Source: Candidatus Zhuqueibacterota bacterium
GTDB lineage: Bacteria; Zhuqueibacterota; Zhuqueibacteria; Residuimicrobiales; Oceaniaggregativiventaceae
Assembly: GCA_014728085.1 (NCBI GenBank)
Contig: WJMF01000052.1
Span: 1 to 40,753 of the forward strand
DNA length: 40,753 nt
Direction: 5' to 3'
Shown here piece after piece: positions 16,524 to 24,894 of this stretch. Positions within the stretch are counted from its first letter, which is position 1, and the number at the start of each line of letters is the position of its first letter. A program made the translations under genes and the position numbers. A model generated the notes under the pieces. It was not told the origin of the DNA. It searched no databases and saw only the letters and a list, made by a program, of their open reading frames with translations.

Positions 16524-17423
16524 CTATCGTTCTACTACACTATTCTCGAGCACACCCAGATGATCAATCCTGGCGGTAATCCGGTCTCCTGCAACAATCG
16601 GCAGGGTCCCTTCCGGTGTGCCGGTGCAGATAATATCGCCCGGACTCAGGGTTATGTGGTAAGAGATATAAGCAATGATATCGGGTATTTTAAAGATCAT
16701 GTCCCGGGTATTGGCCTTTTGTTTTGTTGTCCCGTTGACCTTGAGCTCCATGTTCAGCTGATGCGGGTCGTTGATGACGTCTTTTGGGATGAGAAAAGGA
16801 CCGCAAGGACAGAACGTATCGTAACTTTTACTGATCGTCCATGGATAGCTTTTTTTCATATCCTGCAATTGCCGGTCCCGTGCTGTAATGTCATTGGCAA
16901 TGGTATAGCCGGCTATATAGTCCATTGCCTTTTCAGCGCTGATCCGCTTGCCCTTTTTACCGATGACCAGAGCCAATTCAAGCTCATGATCAATCCGTCC
17001 GCTTCCGCGCGGAATTTCTATCTGACCGCGATGCGGCAGAAGAGATGAGGGCAGTTTGCTGAAAACAATCGGCGAATCCGGAACCTGAGAGCCCCACTCT
17101 TCTGCATGGGCGCGGTAATTTCTACCCAGACAGAGAAGTTTAGGCGGACGCGCCACAGGCACATCATAACGTATCGGTTCTCTGAGACGTACATCCTCGA
17201 GAGAGCGAAAGCCGGTTACAATCTGGAGAACCTCCTGAAAAGTCTGGAGGGAATAATAGTCGTTTTCGATCATGACCTGCAAAAAATGCAATGCCGTGGC
17301 CTGTCGTAATCCTTTATAATCCTTGAAAAACTCCCATATTCGCGAAAAATCAAAAATCCCGCTCTCTGTTTCAATTCCGATCCGGGGAATATTTGCATCG
17401 TCATAATAGGCAAATGTTTTCAT
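16524..17423 (-). CDS. Fumarylacetoacetate hydrolase (FAH) family protein
   Basis: This 299-residue protein shows the FAH C-terminal domain hallmarks: CLGRNYRAHAEEW, the metal-binding HELELALVIG stretch, NDITARDRQLQ, a substrate-pocket segment FCPCGPF, and GDIICTGTPEG. Members hydrolyse C-C bonds of acylpyruvates or diketo acids, including 2,4-diketo-3-deoxy sugar acids in non-phosphorylative sugar pathways. Its neighbours are a sugar kinase (divergent) and a hexosaminidase (downstream), so a sugar role is reasonable but inferred. The ATG is preceded by AGGTGAGG and overlaps the stop of a 14-codon leader ORF. Confidence 0.9.
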   Translation of the reverse strand: MKTFAYYDDANIPRIGIETESGIFDFSRIWEFFKDYKGLRQATALHFLQVMIENDYYSLQTFQEVLQIVTGFRSLEDVRLREPIRYDVPVARPPKLLCLGRNYRAHAEEWGSQVPDSPIVFSKLPSSLLPHRGQIEIPRGSGRIDHELELALVIGKKGKRISAEKAMDYIAGYTIANDITARDRQLQDMKKSYPWTISKSYDTFCPCGPFLIPKDVINDPHQLNMELKVNGTTKQKANTRDMIFKIPDIIAYISYHITLSPGDIICTGTPEGTLPIVAGDRITARIDHLGVLENSVVER

Positions 17424-17464
17424 CCATCCTCACCTTTTTCTGTACACACAAAACCAATGCTCAT
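17420..17464 (-). CDS. Possible 14-codon leader ORF coupled to the FAH gene
   Basis: ATG 17464 follows a perfect AGGAGG (17472-17477) at 7 nt spacing and encodes MSIGFVCTEKGEDG. Its TGA overlaps the FAH gene's ATG by two bases (ATGA). This is the arrangement of a translationally coupled leader peptide. The peptide shows no run of one amino acid that would point to attenuation. The nearest promoter would start transcription inside the SD, which argues against it unless transcription begins further upstream. Confidence 0.35.
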   Translation of the reverse strand: MSIGFVCTEKGEDG

Positions 17465-17479
17465 ATAGAAACCTCCTCA

Positions 17480-17508
17480 AGTATATAAAAAGTCCGGTTA
17501 ACAAGCAA
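17480..17508 (-). promoter_or_regulatory. Candidate promoter of the FAH-GH20 gene run
   Basis: On the minus strand, TTGCTT (17503-17508), a 17-bp spacer and TATACT (17480-17485) make a good sigma-70 match. The predicted start near 17473 falls within the AGGAGG of the leader ORF, leaving about 50 nt before the FAH start. Confidence 0.5.
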
Positions 17509-17519
17509 GAGAAATGTAT

Positions 17520-17548
17520 TTGAAAAATTAAGATGAATTGTCTATCTT
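17520..17548 (+). promoter_or_regulatory. Candidate promoter of the FGGY kinase gene
   Basis: TTGAAA (17520-17525), a 17-bp spacer and TATCTT (17543-17548) point to the kinase gene about 135 bp downstream. A second -10-like TATAAT lies at 17564-17569 without a well-spaced -35. Confidence 0.35.
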
Positions 17549-17550
17549 AA
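17528..17550. promoter_or_regulatory. Inverted repeat, possible operator between divergent sugar genes
   Basis: Perfect 7-bp arms TTAAGAT (17528-17534) and ATCTTAA (17544-17550) are separated by 9 bp. The element covers the spacer and -10 of the kinase promoter and lies just upstream of the divergent FAH promoter, a position expected for a dimeric repressor site. AT-richness makes chance occurrence possible. Confidence 0.35.
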
Positions 17551-17682
17551 CACAATAATAATGTATAATCACCAGGAGCATTTTAACCAGAGAGACAAAT
17601 CGATCCGTTTATCCATACCCTTGTCTGTCTATTATGTGGTCGGGAGCAAACGACTTAATTCACAAAGCAGGTGGGTCAGTCA

Positions 17683-19272
17683 ATGAAAGAGAAATACATC
17701 ATCATTCACGATCTCGGTACCAGTTCCAACAAAGCAGTACTGACGTCCGTTCATGGAAAATTCATCCAGGCCTGTCAACACGACTATCCGCTTTATTATC
17801 TGAGCAACGATCAGGTAGAACAGGAGCCAAACGATTGGTATAATGCCGTATGTGCAAGCACACAGGATTTATTGAAAAAAACAGCCATTGCACCGGCTGA
17901 AATCGTTGGCATGACGTTTTCTGCCCAGGCTCAAACTGTTCTGGCTATCGACAGGCAGGGCAACCCCCTCATGCGGGCACTAAGCTGGCTTGACACCCGT
18001 GCCGCAGATATTATGCGGGAAAAGTTGTGGAAACCTCCGCGCATTCTGGGCTATAATCCGTTTCATCTTTTACGATTCATACGCATTACAGGGGGCAGTC
18101 CGGGTCAGACAGGAAAAGATCCGATTGGAAAATGTTTATGGATTAAAAAATACAGACCGGATGTGTTCGCAAAAACCTGGAAATTCATAGAAGCCAAAGA
18201 TTTTATCACTTACAAGCTTACCGGTAATCTGATTAAATCCATAGATCAGGCTGTGGTGTGGTGGCTTTTAGACACGCGCAAGAATCGCAATGTCTGGCAT
18301 CCAAAACTCTGCGAGCTCGCCGGTATTACAGCGGATCACTTGCCCGCCCTGAAGCCAAGCGCCTCTATAGCGGGCTATCTCAATGAACAGGCGGCCAAAG
18401 AGACCGGGCTTGTGGCCGGGATTCCGCTCATCACAGGGGCAGGTGATATCAGCTCCGCTGCCGTCGGGGGTGGTGCTGTAGAAGAAGGCGACTTGTGCAT
18501 ACGGTTGGGTACCAGCGGAGGGGTTACCGGCCATTTCCGCAAACGGAAAATCGATATTCCACACTATACCGGGTGCATCGGCAGTACGTGGCCGCGTGAT
18601 TTTTATTTGGGTATCGCCCATCAGGAAACCGCCGGTGCCTGCCTCGAATGGCTGAAAAACAATGTCCTTTATCACCGGAAACAACTGCAGGAAGAGAGCA
18701 AAGAAAAAGAAATTTACCCCATACTCGATCAACTCGCCGCAACAGCACCCGCGGGTTCCAAAGGCCTCTTTTTTACCCCCTGGATGTTCGGAGAACGCAG
18801 CCCCCTGGATGACGATCATGTCCGCGCAGGCATGCACAATGTCAGCCTGCATCACAAGCGTGAAGACCTCATTCGTGCGATTTTTGAAGGCGTGGCACTG
18901 AACACGAGATGGGCGCTCGAAACCCTGGAAAAACTCTACTGGTCTGTGCCGAGCGCCCGCCTGATCGGCGGCGGCGCCCGAAGTCACACCTGGTGTCAAA
19001 TTATGGCAGACGCCACGAACCATACTATTTACCAAATCGCCAATCCCCAATATGCCAACGCAATAGGCGCCGGACTGCTGGCCAGTCTGACGCTGGGATA
19101 TATCGACTCGTTTGCATCGATTAAAAAATATATCCCCATTGAAAACACCTTCAAACCCAATCCCAAATACAGAGACCTTTATGACAGTCAGTTCAGGGAA
19201 TTTAAAAAGCTATACAAGCAGAATAGAAAATGGTTTGCCAGAATCAACCGGCATGATGTATCTCAACTCTAA
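17683..19272 (+). CDS. FGGY-family carbohydrate kinase
   Basis: This 529-residue sugar kinase of the ASKHA fold starts with the phosphate-1 motif in IIIHDLGTSSNKAVL. Further landmarks are ALSWLDTRA (sugar-binding region), GAGDISSAAVGGGA (phosphate-2, with a likely catalytic Asp) and the C-terminal IGGGARSHTWCQIMAD adenosine motif followed by ANAIGAGLLA. The closest recognised group is xylulokinase-like FGGY kinases, but the sugar is not determinable. ATG 17683 is chosen because AGGTGG lies about 8 nt upstream; an in-frame GTG lies four codons earlier. The alpha/beta hydrolase gene follows by 50 bp, and the FAH gene diverges from it, suggesting a small sugar-utilisation unit. Confidence 0.9.
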   Translation: MKEKYIIIHDLGTSSNKAVLTSVHGKFIQACQHDYPLYYLSNDQVEQEPNDWYNAVCASTQDLLKKTAIAPAEIVGMTFSAQAQTVLAIDRQGNPLMRALSWLDTRAADIMREKLWKPPRILGYNPFHLLRFIRITGGSPGQTGKDPIGKCLWIKKYRPDVFAKTWKFIEAKDFITYKLTGNLIKSIDQAVVWWLLDTRKNRNVWHPKLCELAGITADHLPALKPSASIAGYLNEQAAKETGLVAGIPLITGAGDISSAAVGGGAVEEGDLCIRLGTSGGVTGHFRKRKIDIPHYTGCIGSTWPRDFYLGIAHQETAGACLEWLKNNVLYHRKQLQEESKEKEIYPILDQLAATAPAGSKGLFFTPWMFGERSPLDDDHVRAGMHNVSLHHKREDLIRAIFEGVALNTRWALETLEKLYWSVPSARLIGGGARSHTWCQIMADATNHTIYQIANPQYANAIGAGLLASLTLGYIDSFASIKKYIPIENTFKPNPKYRDLYDSQFREFKKLYKQNRKWFARINRHDVSQL

Positions 19273-19322
19273 AACAGGCGTTTTTGTACTCTTGCAGATT
19301 TAATCGTCAATACAGGTATCAA

Positions 19323-20183
19323 ATGAGACAGGATCAGATGGAGCCATACGCAGCGGAAAATTGCCTTGTCACAGAGCAGTATATAACAGTTGATGAAAAC
19401 GTAGAGTTAAGAGTTCTTCGTTTTTATCAACCAAAGACATCAAATCCGCCGGTTTTGTTTATCGCCGGTTGGATAACAAGATTACCGGTATGGAAGGAGG
19501 TTTTACGGGAGCTGACCCGCAATTTCAGCGTTGATTATGTGGAAACCAGAGAAAAAAAATCAGCGAAAACGCCGGCAAAAGCGGACTATAGTGTGAAGAT
19601 CATTGCCCACGATATTGCCGGACTCGTATCCCATCTCTATTCTGCTAAAGAGAATTATATTCTTTTTGGCAGCTCACTTGGGGCAACCGCTATACTGGAA
19701 GCATTTCATCTATTACCCCGCCCTCCAAAAGCAATGGTACTGGTGGCGCCAAATGCCGAATTTCGTCTGCCCCGCTGGGGACGCCTGTTTGTCCGTGTAT
19801 TCTATCCCGGGTTTTATCTTGTACTTAAACCCCTGATTAAATGGTATCTGAGATTATTCAGGCTCGATCTTAATTACGACTTTGCCCAATATGAAAAATA
19901 TTGTAAAAACCTCGATGCCGCAGACCCCTGGAAGCTGAAAAAAGCCATGCTGGCCTTTTCACAATATAAAGTCTGGAACAGACTGGGAAAAATAAATGCC
20001 CCCACCCTGATCATCGGAGCCTCAAAGGACAAATTGCACGAACCGCAAAATATCGAAAAAATGCAGAGCATGATTCCGCGGGTTGTGTTTGACGACCTGG
20101 AGACCAATCGGAAAACACACAGCGCAGAGATGGTCCGGACAATGCAACGATTTATAAAACTACTCGATTTCCCTGATCTTTAA
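19323..20183 (+). CDS. Alpha/beta hydrolase of unknown substrate
   Basis: This 286-residue protein has an alpha/beta hydrolase core: a central strand PPVLFIAGW, the nucleophile elbow GSSLGA with Ser118, and a late acid region IIGASKDKLHEPQNI. A His near the C-terminus (KTHSAEMV) is the probable base. The lid region between residues 150 and 215 is rich in aromatics and basic residues, suggesting a hydrophobic or acyl substrate. No signal peptide is seen. The start is uncertain between ATG 19323 and ATG 19338. It probably forms an operon with the kinase gene. The last 24 bp overlap the convergent DUF1080 gene. Confidence 0.8.
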   Translation: MRQDQMEPYAAENCLVTEQYITVDENVELRVLRFYQPKTSNPPVLFIAGWITRLPVWKEVLRELTRNFSVDYVETREKKSAKTPAKADYSVKIIAHDIAGLVSHLYSAKENYILFGSSLGATAILEAFHLLPRPPKAMVLVAPNAEFRLPRWGRLFVRVFYPGFYLVLKPLIKWYLRLFRLDLNYDFAQYEKYCKNLDAADPWKLKKAMLAFSQYKVWNRLGKINAPTLIIGASKDKLHEPQNIEKMQSMIPRVVFDDLETNRKTHSAEMVRTMQRFIKLLDFPDL

Positions 20184-20840
20184 ATTTCTAAAGTAGATCG
20201 GAGCATCACCGTGCTTGCCTTGCAGACCAATATAGCCTTTTGTCTCCAGCTCCGCCAGCGGCCGGCTCAACCAGGGGGGGATCTCGCTGCCATCCGGATT
20301 TTTTTCAGCGCTGGTGTATAAGCGCATATCCAATTCAGTAACCATTTCGCCGTTTAACATGATGTAAATAAAATGGTCCTTGCAAGTAATGGTAGAATGA
20401 TTCCATTCTCCCGGTTTTTTCACCATGCGCTTTTGCGGCGGAAGATGGCCAAAAATCGCACCGCATTGCCAGGTCTTGGGGGCTTCCGTCCAGGGTTCGT
20501 TATAGTCATCGGCAATTTGTATTTCCACAGAATTCGGTATCCAGTTGTCACGGTCGGAACAGTAGACAATAACACCGCTGTTTGTTCCCTCAGAGTTTTT
20601 AAATTCCAGATCGAGGATAAAATTATCATACATTTTATCCGTCCAGATGACCTGATCCTCGCTTGCCGTTAAAATCCCCTCTTCAAATCGCCATACGGTG
20701 TCCGGAAAAACGGCATTGTCGAGATCTTCGGCAAAGAGATTCGTCCATTCGGTTGTATCCGGATGATCCTGAGGGGGAACAGACTCGCTCGTACAAAAAA
20801 TAAAAAGCGATAACATGCAGATCACTATGCAGCTTTTCAT
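20160..20840 (-). CDS. DUF1080 (3-keto-disaccharide hydrolase-type) lipoprotein
   Basis: This 226-residue protein has an N-terminal hydrophobic signal with a Cys (LFIFCTSE) that may be lipidated. The rest is a single jelly-roll domain of the DUF1080 family, with segments typical of concanavalin-like folds: WTNLFAEDLDNAVFPDTVW, FILDLEFKNSEGTNSGV and GYIGLQGKHGDAPIYFRNLKI. DUF1080 proteins bind or cleave glycans, and some members hydrolyse 3-keto-glucosides; here the function is only assigned at the family level. A good SD (AGGAG) precedes the ATG. It follows an MFS transporter gene by 12 bp, so both are likely one unit for uptake and use of a carbohydrate. Confidence 0.88.
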   Translation of the reverse strand: MKSCIVICMLSLFIFCTSESVPPQDHPDTTEWTNLFAEDLDNAVFPDTVWRFEEGILTASEDQVIWTDKMYDNFILDLEFKNSEGTNSGVIVYCSDRDNWIPNSVEIQIADDYNEPWTEAPKTWQCGAIFGHLPPQKRMVKKPGEWNHSTITCKDHFIYIMLNGEMVTELDMRLYTSAEKNPDGSEIPPWLSRPLAELETKGYIGLQGKHGDAPIYFRNLKIREIE

Positions 20841-20852
20841 TTTCGACTCCTG

Positions 20853-22226
20853 TTATTGGTTGGATTCCAATTCTTGCCGGTCGATACGTGCTGTCACATG
20901 GCGAAATACAAGTAAACACGAGAAAGCAAAAACACCAATGCCGGCAAACACATACCAAATATAATGCGCATGAGCGTATATCTCGGGCATGGAAGCATCA
21001 CCGCTCAGGGCTGCATGGTAGAGTTCCTGCACCGGTGCAGGGAGTGTGGTTGGATCCGGGCAAAAAGCATCGAGGAGATAACCCGAAATAATAAAACCAA
21101 AAAGCCAGGCAAAAAAGGTGTTCAAGTGGGCGTATCCCATATAAAGACCAACCTGATCAGAGGGCGCCTGCTTGGAGGCAAACTCGAGATAACGCGGTGA
21201 GAGAAAACATTCCGCCAGACCCTGCAGGGCAATTCCGATGATGAGCATAACCGTAATCGGATGGAGGCTGAATATCCCGAAAGAGACGGAGCGCCCGGTC
21301 ACTTCCTGTAAAACCGGACTCAGGCTTACCGACAAGGCCGACAAGGGAATAATAAGCAAAGAAATTGCTATGGAACTCACCGGACTGATTTTACGCACCA
21401 TCTGAGTGATAGGCACCACGAATATCACGACCATAAAAGGATTGATATTGGCCAGCCATTCCGGGGCGGCACTTTCTCCGATCATTCGCAAGGCATATTT
21501 TGGCATGGTGGCATAGAGTTGTCCCTGAATGGACCAAAAGCCGGCTGTGATAAAGATTAAAATCATAAACCGAATATTTGTAAAAACCCTGAGCAAACCT
21601 TTTAAAGTCTCTCCGATCGATTTTCCCGCCCCTTCACGGTCAATATTTTTGAAGAGGAAAATAACAATGATCAGTGCTACAAAAGCCATGGAAGCGGAAT
21701 AAAAGTTGATATATTTCAAACCGAGTTCGGTGCGAAGGGGTTTGGCAACGGTTTTTCCGAGAAAAGCGCCGATGTTGACCACCTGATAAAACAAAGAGTA
21801 GGCGCGGGCTCTGTTGGCCGAATCGGATGCCTTGGCGACCGTTCCGGTTATACACGATTTGACAAAGCCGCCACCGGTTAATATTAAAAACAAGGAAAAA
21901 ATGGCGGTAAGCTTGATTTGCAGGGCACCCAGCAACGCATAACCTGCAAAGAGCAGTGAAAAGGCGATGATGAGAGCGTTGCGAAAGCCGATTTTATCGG
22001 CAATTGCACCGGTAAACATGGGAGCAAAATAGATAAATCCCGCGAAAAACGCAGTGACCCACCCTGTTTCAATATCTGTAAACCCGACTTCGCGTGTCAG
22101 ATAAAGAGTTAAGGTAATGAACATACCATAATAAGCAGCGCGTTCGAACAGCTCGATACTGTTGGCAACCCAAAAAAAGCGCGGAAATCTCCAGGTCATC
22201 TTGCCGGATGTTGAAGAATCGGTCAT
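20853..22226 (-). CDS. MFS transporter, POT/oligopeptide-like subgroup
   Basis: This 457-residue integral membrane protein has about 12-14 hydrophobic segments. The first helix contains ELFERAAYYGMFI, a signature close to the ExxER motif of proton-coupled oligopeptide transporters, followed by GAIADKIGFRNAL (motif A). Similar proteins in environmental genomes are annotated as peptide or nucleoside MFS permeases; the DUF1080 neighbour 12 bp downstream suggests a carbohydrate-derived solute, which is inference. GAGG lies about 8 nt before the ATG, and a promoter is visible at 22278-22306. Confidence 0.88.
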   Translation of the reverse strand: MTDSSTSGKMTWRFPRFFWVANSIELFERAAYYGMFITLTLYLTREVGFTDIETGWVTAFFAGFIYFAPMFTGAIADKIGFRNALIIAFSLLFAGYALLGALQIKLTAIFSLFLILTGGGFVKSCITGTVAKASDSANRARAYSLFYQVVNIGAFLGKTVAKPLRTELGLKYINFYSASMAFVALIIVIFLFKNIDREGAGKSIGETLKGLLRVFTNIRFMILIFITAGFWSIQGQLYATMPKYALRMIGESAAPEWLANINPFMVVIFVVPITQMVRKISPVSSIAISLLIIPLSALSVSLSPVLQEVTGRSVSFGIFSLHPITVMLIIGIALQGLAECFLSPRYLEFASKQAPSDQVGLYMGYAHLNTFFAWLFGFIISGYLLDAFCPDPTTLPAPVQELYHAALSGDASMPEIYAHAHYIWYVFAGIGVFAFSCLLVFRHVTARIDRQELESNQ

Positions 22227-22277
22227 TTTTCGTCCTCAAAAGTTAATTGGAATCATCACAAATGAATGAATGGCATT

Positions 22278-22306
22278 AGAATAAAGAAAATCTGCCAAAC
22301 AATCAA
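22278..22306 (-). promoter_or_regulatory. Promoter of the MFS-DUF1080 operon
   Basis: On the minus strand, TTGATT (22301-22306), a 17-bp spacer and TATTCT (22278-22283) lead to a transcription start near 22271, about 45 nt before the ATG. Confidence 0.5.
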
Positions 22307-22353
22307 GAACAATTCCGAAACGGAAAATTTTAATTGTAATAAACAGAAGCTTC

Positions 22354-22382
22354 TTGATTTTCCAATGAAATTTTTCTAGCTT
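22354..22382 (+). promoter_or_regulatory. Weak candidate promoter of selB
   Basis: TTGATT (22354-22359), 17 bp and TAGCTT (22377-22382) lie 38 bp before the selB ATG. The -10 match is poor, so confidence is limited. The 10-bp palindrome AGAAGCTTCT sits immediately upstream. Confidence 0.3.
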
Positions 22383-22419
22383 ATGAAGTATAGAAACATA
22401 TTCAAGGAAGCGAATTCAG

Positions 22420-24318
22420 ATGCCACATATGATTATCGGCACAGCAGGCCACATCGATCATGGCAAATCCGCTCTTGTTAAAGCGCTGACCGGCACAGAT
22501 CCGGATCGCCTTCAGGAAGAGAAAAAACGGGGGTTGACGATTGATCTTGGTTTTGCTTTTCTCGATAAAGATATCGCTATTATCGACGTCCCGGGTCATG
22601 AAAAATTTGTAAAAAACATGGTTGCCGGTGTCAGTACGATAGATTTCGCCATATTGGTGGTCGCTGCCGATGACAGCGTCATGCCACAAACACGGGAACA
22701 TTTCGACATTCTCAAATTGCTGGATGTAGCAAACGGCATTATCGTCATCAATAAATGCGATCTCGTTGATGATGACTTGATGCAACTGGTAAAAGAGGAT
22801 ATCTCGGACTTGGTCAGAAACACGTTTCTGCAAAATGCCGACACATTCATCGTCTCCAGCACCACCGGCGAAGGAATCGACGCCTTGCGCAGCTATCTTC
22901 TCGGGTTGCCGGGGAAGATAAAACCCCGTACCGGGCAGGGTCTTTTCTGGATGCCTGTAGACCGTTCCTTTTCAATAAAGGGATTCGGTACCGTTGTAAC
23001 CGGGTCGGTACTGAGCGGTTCGGTGCGCGTTGGTGAAACAGTCGAACGGATTCCGGGTCGATTGCTCAAAATTCGCAATATTCAAAGCCATGGCAATAAA
23101 GTCGAGCAGGTAGCTGCAGGTGAACGCGCAGCCCTCAATCTGCACAATATCACCAAGGAAGAAATCAAACGCGGTGATGTATTGGCCACACCGGATTATT
23201 TCAAGCCAACAAATCGCCTCGATGCCAAACTCTATTTGCTGGAAAGCGCCCCGAAAACGCTTAAAAATCGCGTCCGTGTGCGCTTGCATCTGGGAACACA
23301 GGAGTTGTTCGCCCGGCTGACCCTGCTGGACCAGAAACACCTTTTGCCGGGCGAGTCCGCCTATGTGCAGCTGCATCTTGAGAAACAGACCGCAACCCGC
23401 CGACGCGAACACTATGTTATCAGACAATATTCCCCGGCCATTACCATCGGTGGAGGTATTGTTCTGGATGACCAAGCCGCTAAACACCGCCGCTTCGATT
23501 CCAATACCATCAAACAGCTGAAACAACTCGAACAACAGAATCCGGAAGAAATTGTTACGCTGACGCTTTTAAATACCCCCTATCAATGTCTCGGCTTGTC
23601 AGAGCTGGCGCGGCAAAGTGGCTTCCTTTCAGAAGAAATCAAACCCTATATCGATAAACTCGTCAATGACGGTGAGATAACTGTCCCTGGTAAGGGAAAC
23701 AAATCAGTCTATACCCATTCAGTTCACGTCCGGAGATTAAGCGAAACCATCATCAGAGTAATAACCGATTTTCATGAGGGGAATCCGTTAAAAGCGGGTA
23801 TAAGCAGGGCGGAGTTGAAGGAAAATTCAGGTCCAAAAATCTCCTCTATCCTTTTTGACTATGTGTTGCAAAAGCTTGTTGCAGAAAAGCAACTCGTTAC
23901 CGTTGACCGTTGGATTAAACGACGGGAACATGAGATTCGCCTTTCCGCCGGACAAAAAGCGCTGGCAGACCAAATCGAAGCCCTGCTGCTGAAATCGCCT
24001 TTCATGACGCCATCCCTGCAGGAGATAGCCGCTCAAATCGGAACCCCGGTTCAGGACATTGAAAAGGTAACCGGCGCTCTGCAGGGGCAAAATAAAGTCA
24101 TTCGGGCGGAAGGGGACCTCTACTTTCATCAAAATGCGATCGAAAAAGCGGAACAGATGTTGATTGAACTGTCTAAAAAACAGGAAGAAATGAGTGTAAG
24201 TGAGTTTCGCGAAATGCTCAATACCACTCGAAAGTTCGCGATGGGTTTGCTCGATTATTTCGACGCCAAAGGCCGTACAGAACGGGTGGGAGATACAAGA
24301 GTAATTCATCATGAATAA
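22420..24318 (+). CDS. selB: Selenocysteine-specific elongation factor SelB
   Basis: This 632-residue translational GTPase is close in length to known bacterial SelB. G1 is GHIDHGKS (residues 10-17), G3 DVPGH (56-60) and G4 NKCD (near 109). EF-Tu-like domains II and III follow, then a C-terminal part of winged-helix modules (segments such as QEIAAQIGTPVQDIEKVTGAL) that binds the SECIS hairpin of selenoprotein mRNAs. SelB delivers Sec-tRNA to in-frame UGA codons. The AAGGAAG about 9 nt upstream supports the ATG. selA, selC and selD are not in the window. It is 21 bp upstream of a lipoprotein gene in the same direction. Confidence 0.94.
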   Translation: MPHMIIGTAGHIDHGKSALVKALTGTDPDRLQEEKKRGLTIDLGFAFLDKDIAIIDVPGHEKFVKNMVAGVSTIDFAILVVAADDSVMPQTREHFDILKLLDVANGIIVINKCDLVDDDLMQLVKEDISDLVRNTFLQNADTFIVSSTTGEGIDALRSYLLGLPGKIKPRTGQGLFWMPVDRSFSIKGFGTVVTGSVLSGSVRVGETVERIPGRLLKIRNIQSHGNKVEQVAAGERAALNLHNITKEEIKRGDVLATPDYFKPTNRLDAKLYLLESAPKTLKNRVRVRLHLGTQELFARLTLLDQKHLLPGESAYVQLHLEKQTATRRREHYVIRQYSPAITIGGGIVLDDQAAKHRRFDSNTIKQLKQLEQQNPEEIVTLTLLNTPYQCLGLSELARQSGFLSEEIKPYIDKLVNDGEITVPGKGNKSVYTHSVHVRRLSETIIRVITDFHEGNPLKAGISRAELKENSGPKISSILFDYVLQKLVAEKQLVTVDRWIKRREHEIRLSAGQKALADQIEALLLKSPFMTPSLQEIAAQIGTPVQDIEKVTGALQGQNKVIRAEGDLYFHQNAIEKAEQMLIELSKKQEEMSVSEFREMLNTTRKFAMGLLDYFDAKGRTERVGDTRVIHHE

Positions 24319-24339
24319 ACCAAAAAACAGGAGGAAACA

Positions 24340-24888
24340 ATGAAAAAATATTTACTGTTTTTAGCCATGGCGATGGCCTTTCTCTTTTGCTGTGGACAAC
24401 CCGAGGTCGATGAACCGGTACAAAAACCTCAAAAACAAAAAGATCTCGACCTGCAGGCGCAAAAAGTCAAACTTGAACTATTAAAAGGCGAACTCGACAG
24501 TTTGCAGTCCGAGCTCAAACAACAGGAATTAAAACTAATAGAAAGAGAGAAAAAACTCGATCTGCTTGATGCGGATTTGTATACCAAAGCACAAAAGCTG
24601 CAGGAAAAAAAGCAAGCCCTGAACAACTTTCGAAACATATCCTATACCATCCTGTTCATCGGTGTTGTTTTGTTGATCTTGTCGGTCTGGTTTTTCGTTC
24701 GTGCGAGAAAATTAGCCGCACCTGAAAAAGAGAAGAAAGAAAAAGAAGAGAAAAAGGCCGAGAGTGAACAAGCGCAAGTCGCTACGTCCCGTGCCTCCAC
24801 AACCCCCAAAACCAAAAGCACAGGTCGTAAATCCCCTTCCCGGAAATCAAGCCAATCCGGTGACAAAAACAAAAAAGAAGAAAAATAA
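24340..24888 (+). CDS. Coiled-coil lipoprotein with internal transmembrane helix, unknown function
   Basis: This 182-residue protein starts with a signal peptide ending in LFCCG, a probable lipoprotein site around residues 17-18. Residues about 35-100 form a heptad-like, charge-rich coiled coil. One strong transmembrane helix (YTILFIGVVLLILSVWFFV) follows at roughly 105-123. The C-terminal 55 residues are lysine-, serine- and glutamate-rich and probably disordered. The positive tail suggests the C-terminus is cytoplasmic, which would give the coiled coil two anchors in the inner membrane. I do not recognise the family. The ATG has a near-perfect AGGAGG SD. It lies 21 bp after selB but nothing in its sequence indicates a selenium function. 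Confidence 0.8.
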   Translation: MKKYLLFLAMAMAFLFCCGQPEVDEPVQKPQKQKDLDLQAQKVKLELLKGELDSLQSELKQQELKLIEREKKLDLLDADLYTKAQKLQEKKQALNNFRNISYTILFIGVVLLILSVWFFVRARKLAAPEKEKKEKEEKKAESEQAQVATSRASTTPKTKSTGRKSPSRKSSQSGDKNKKEEK

Positions 24889-24894
24889 ATCAAT

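Noticed and set aside
18268-19050. Minus-strand 260-residue ORF
   Set aside because: It is the antisense shadow of the FGGY kinase, where all kinase motifs lie on the plus strand.
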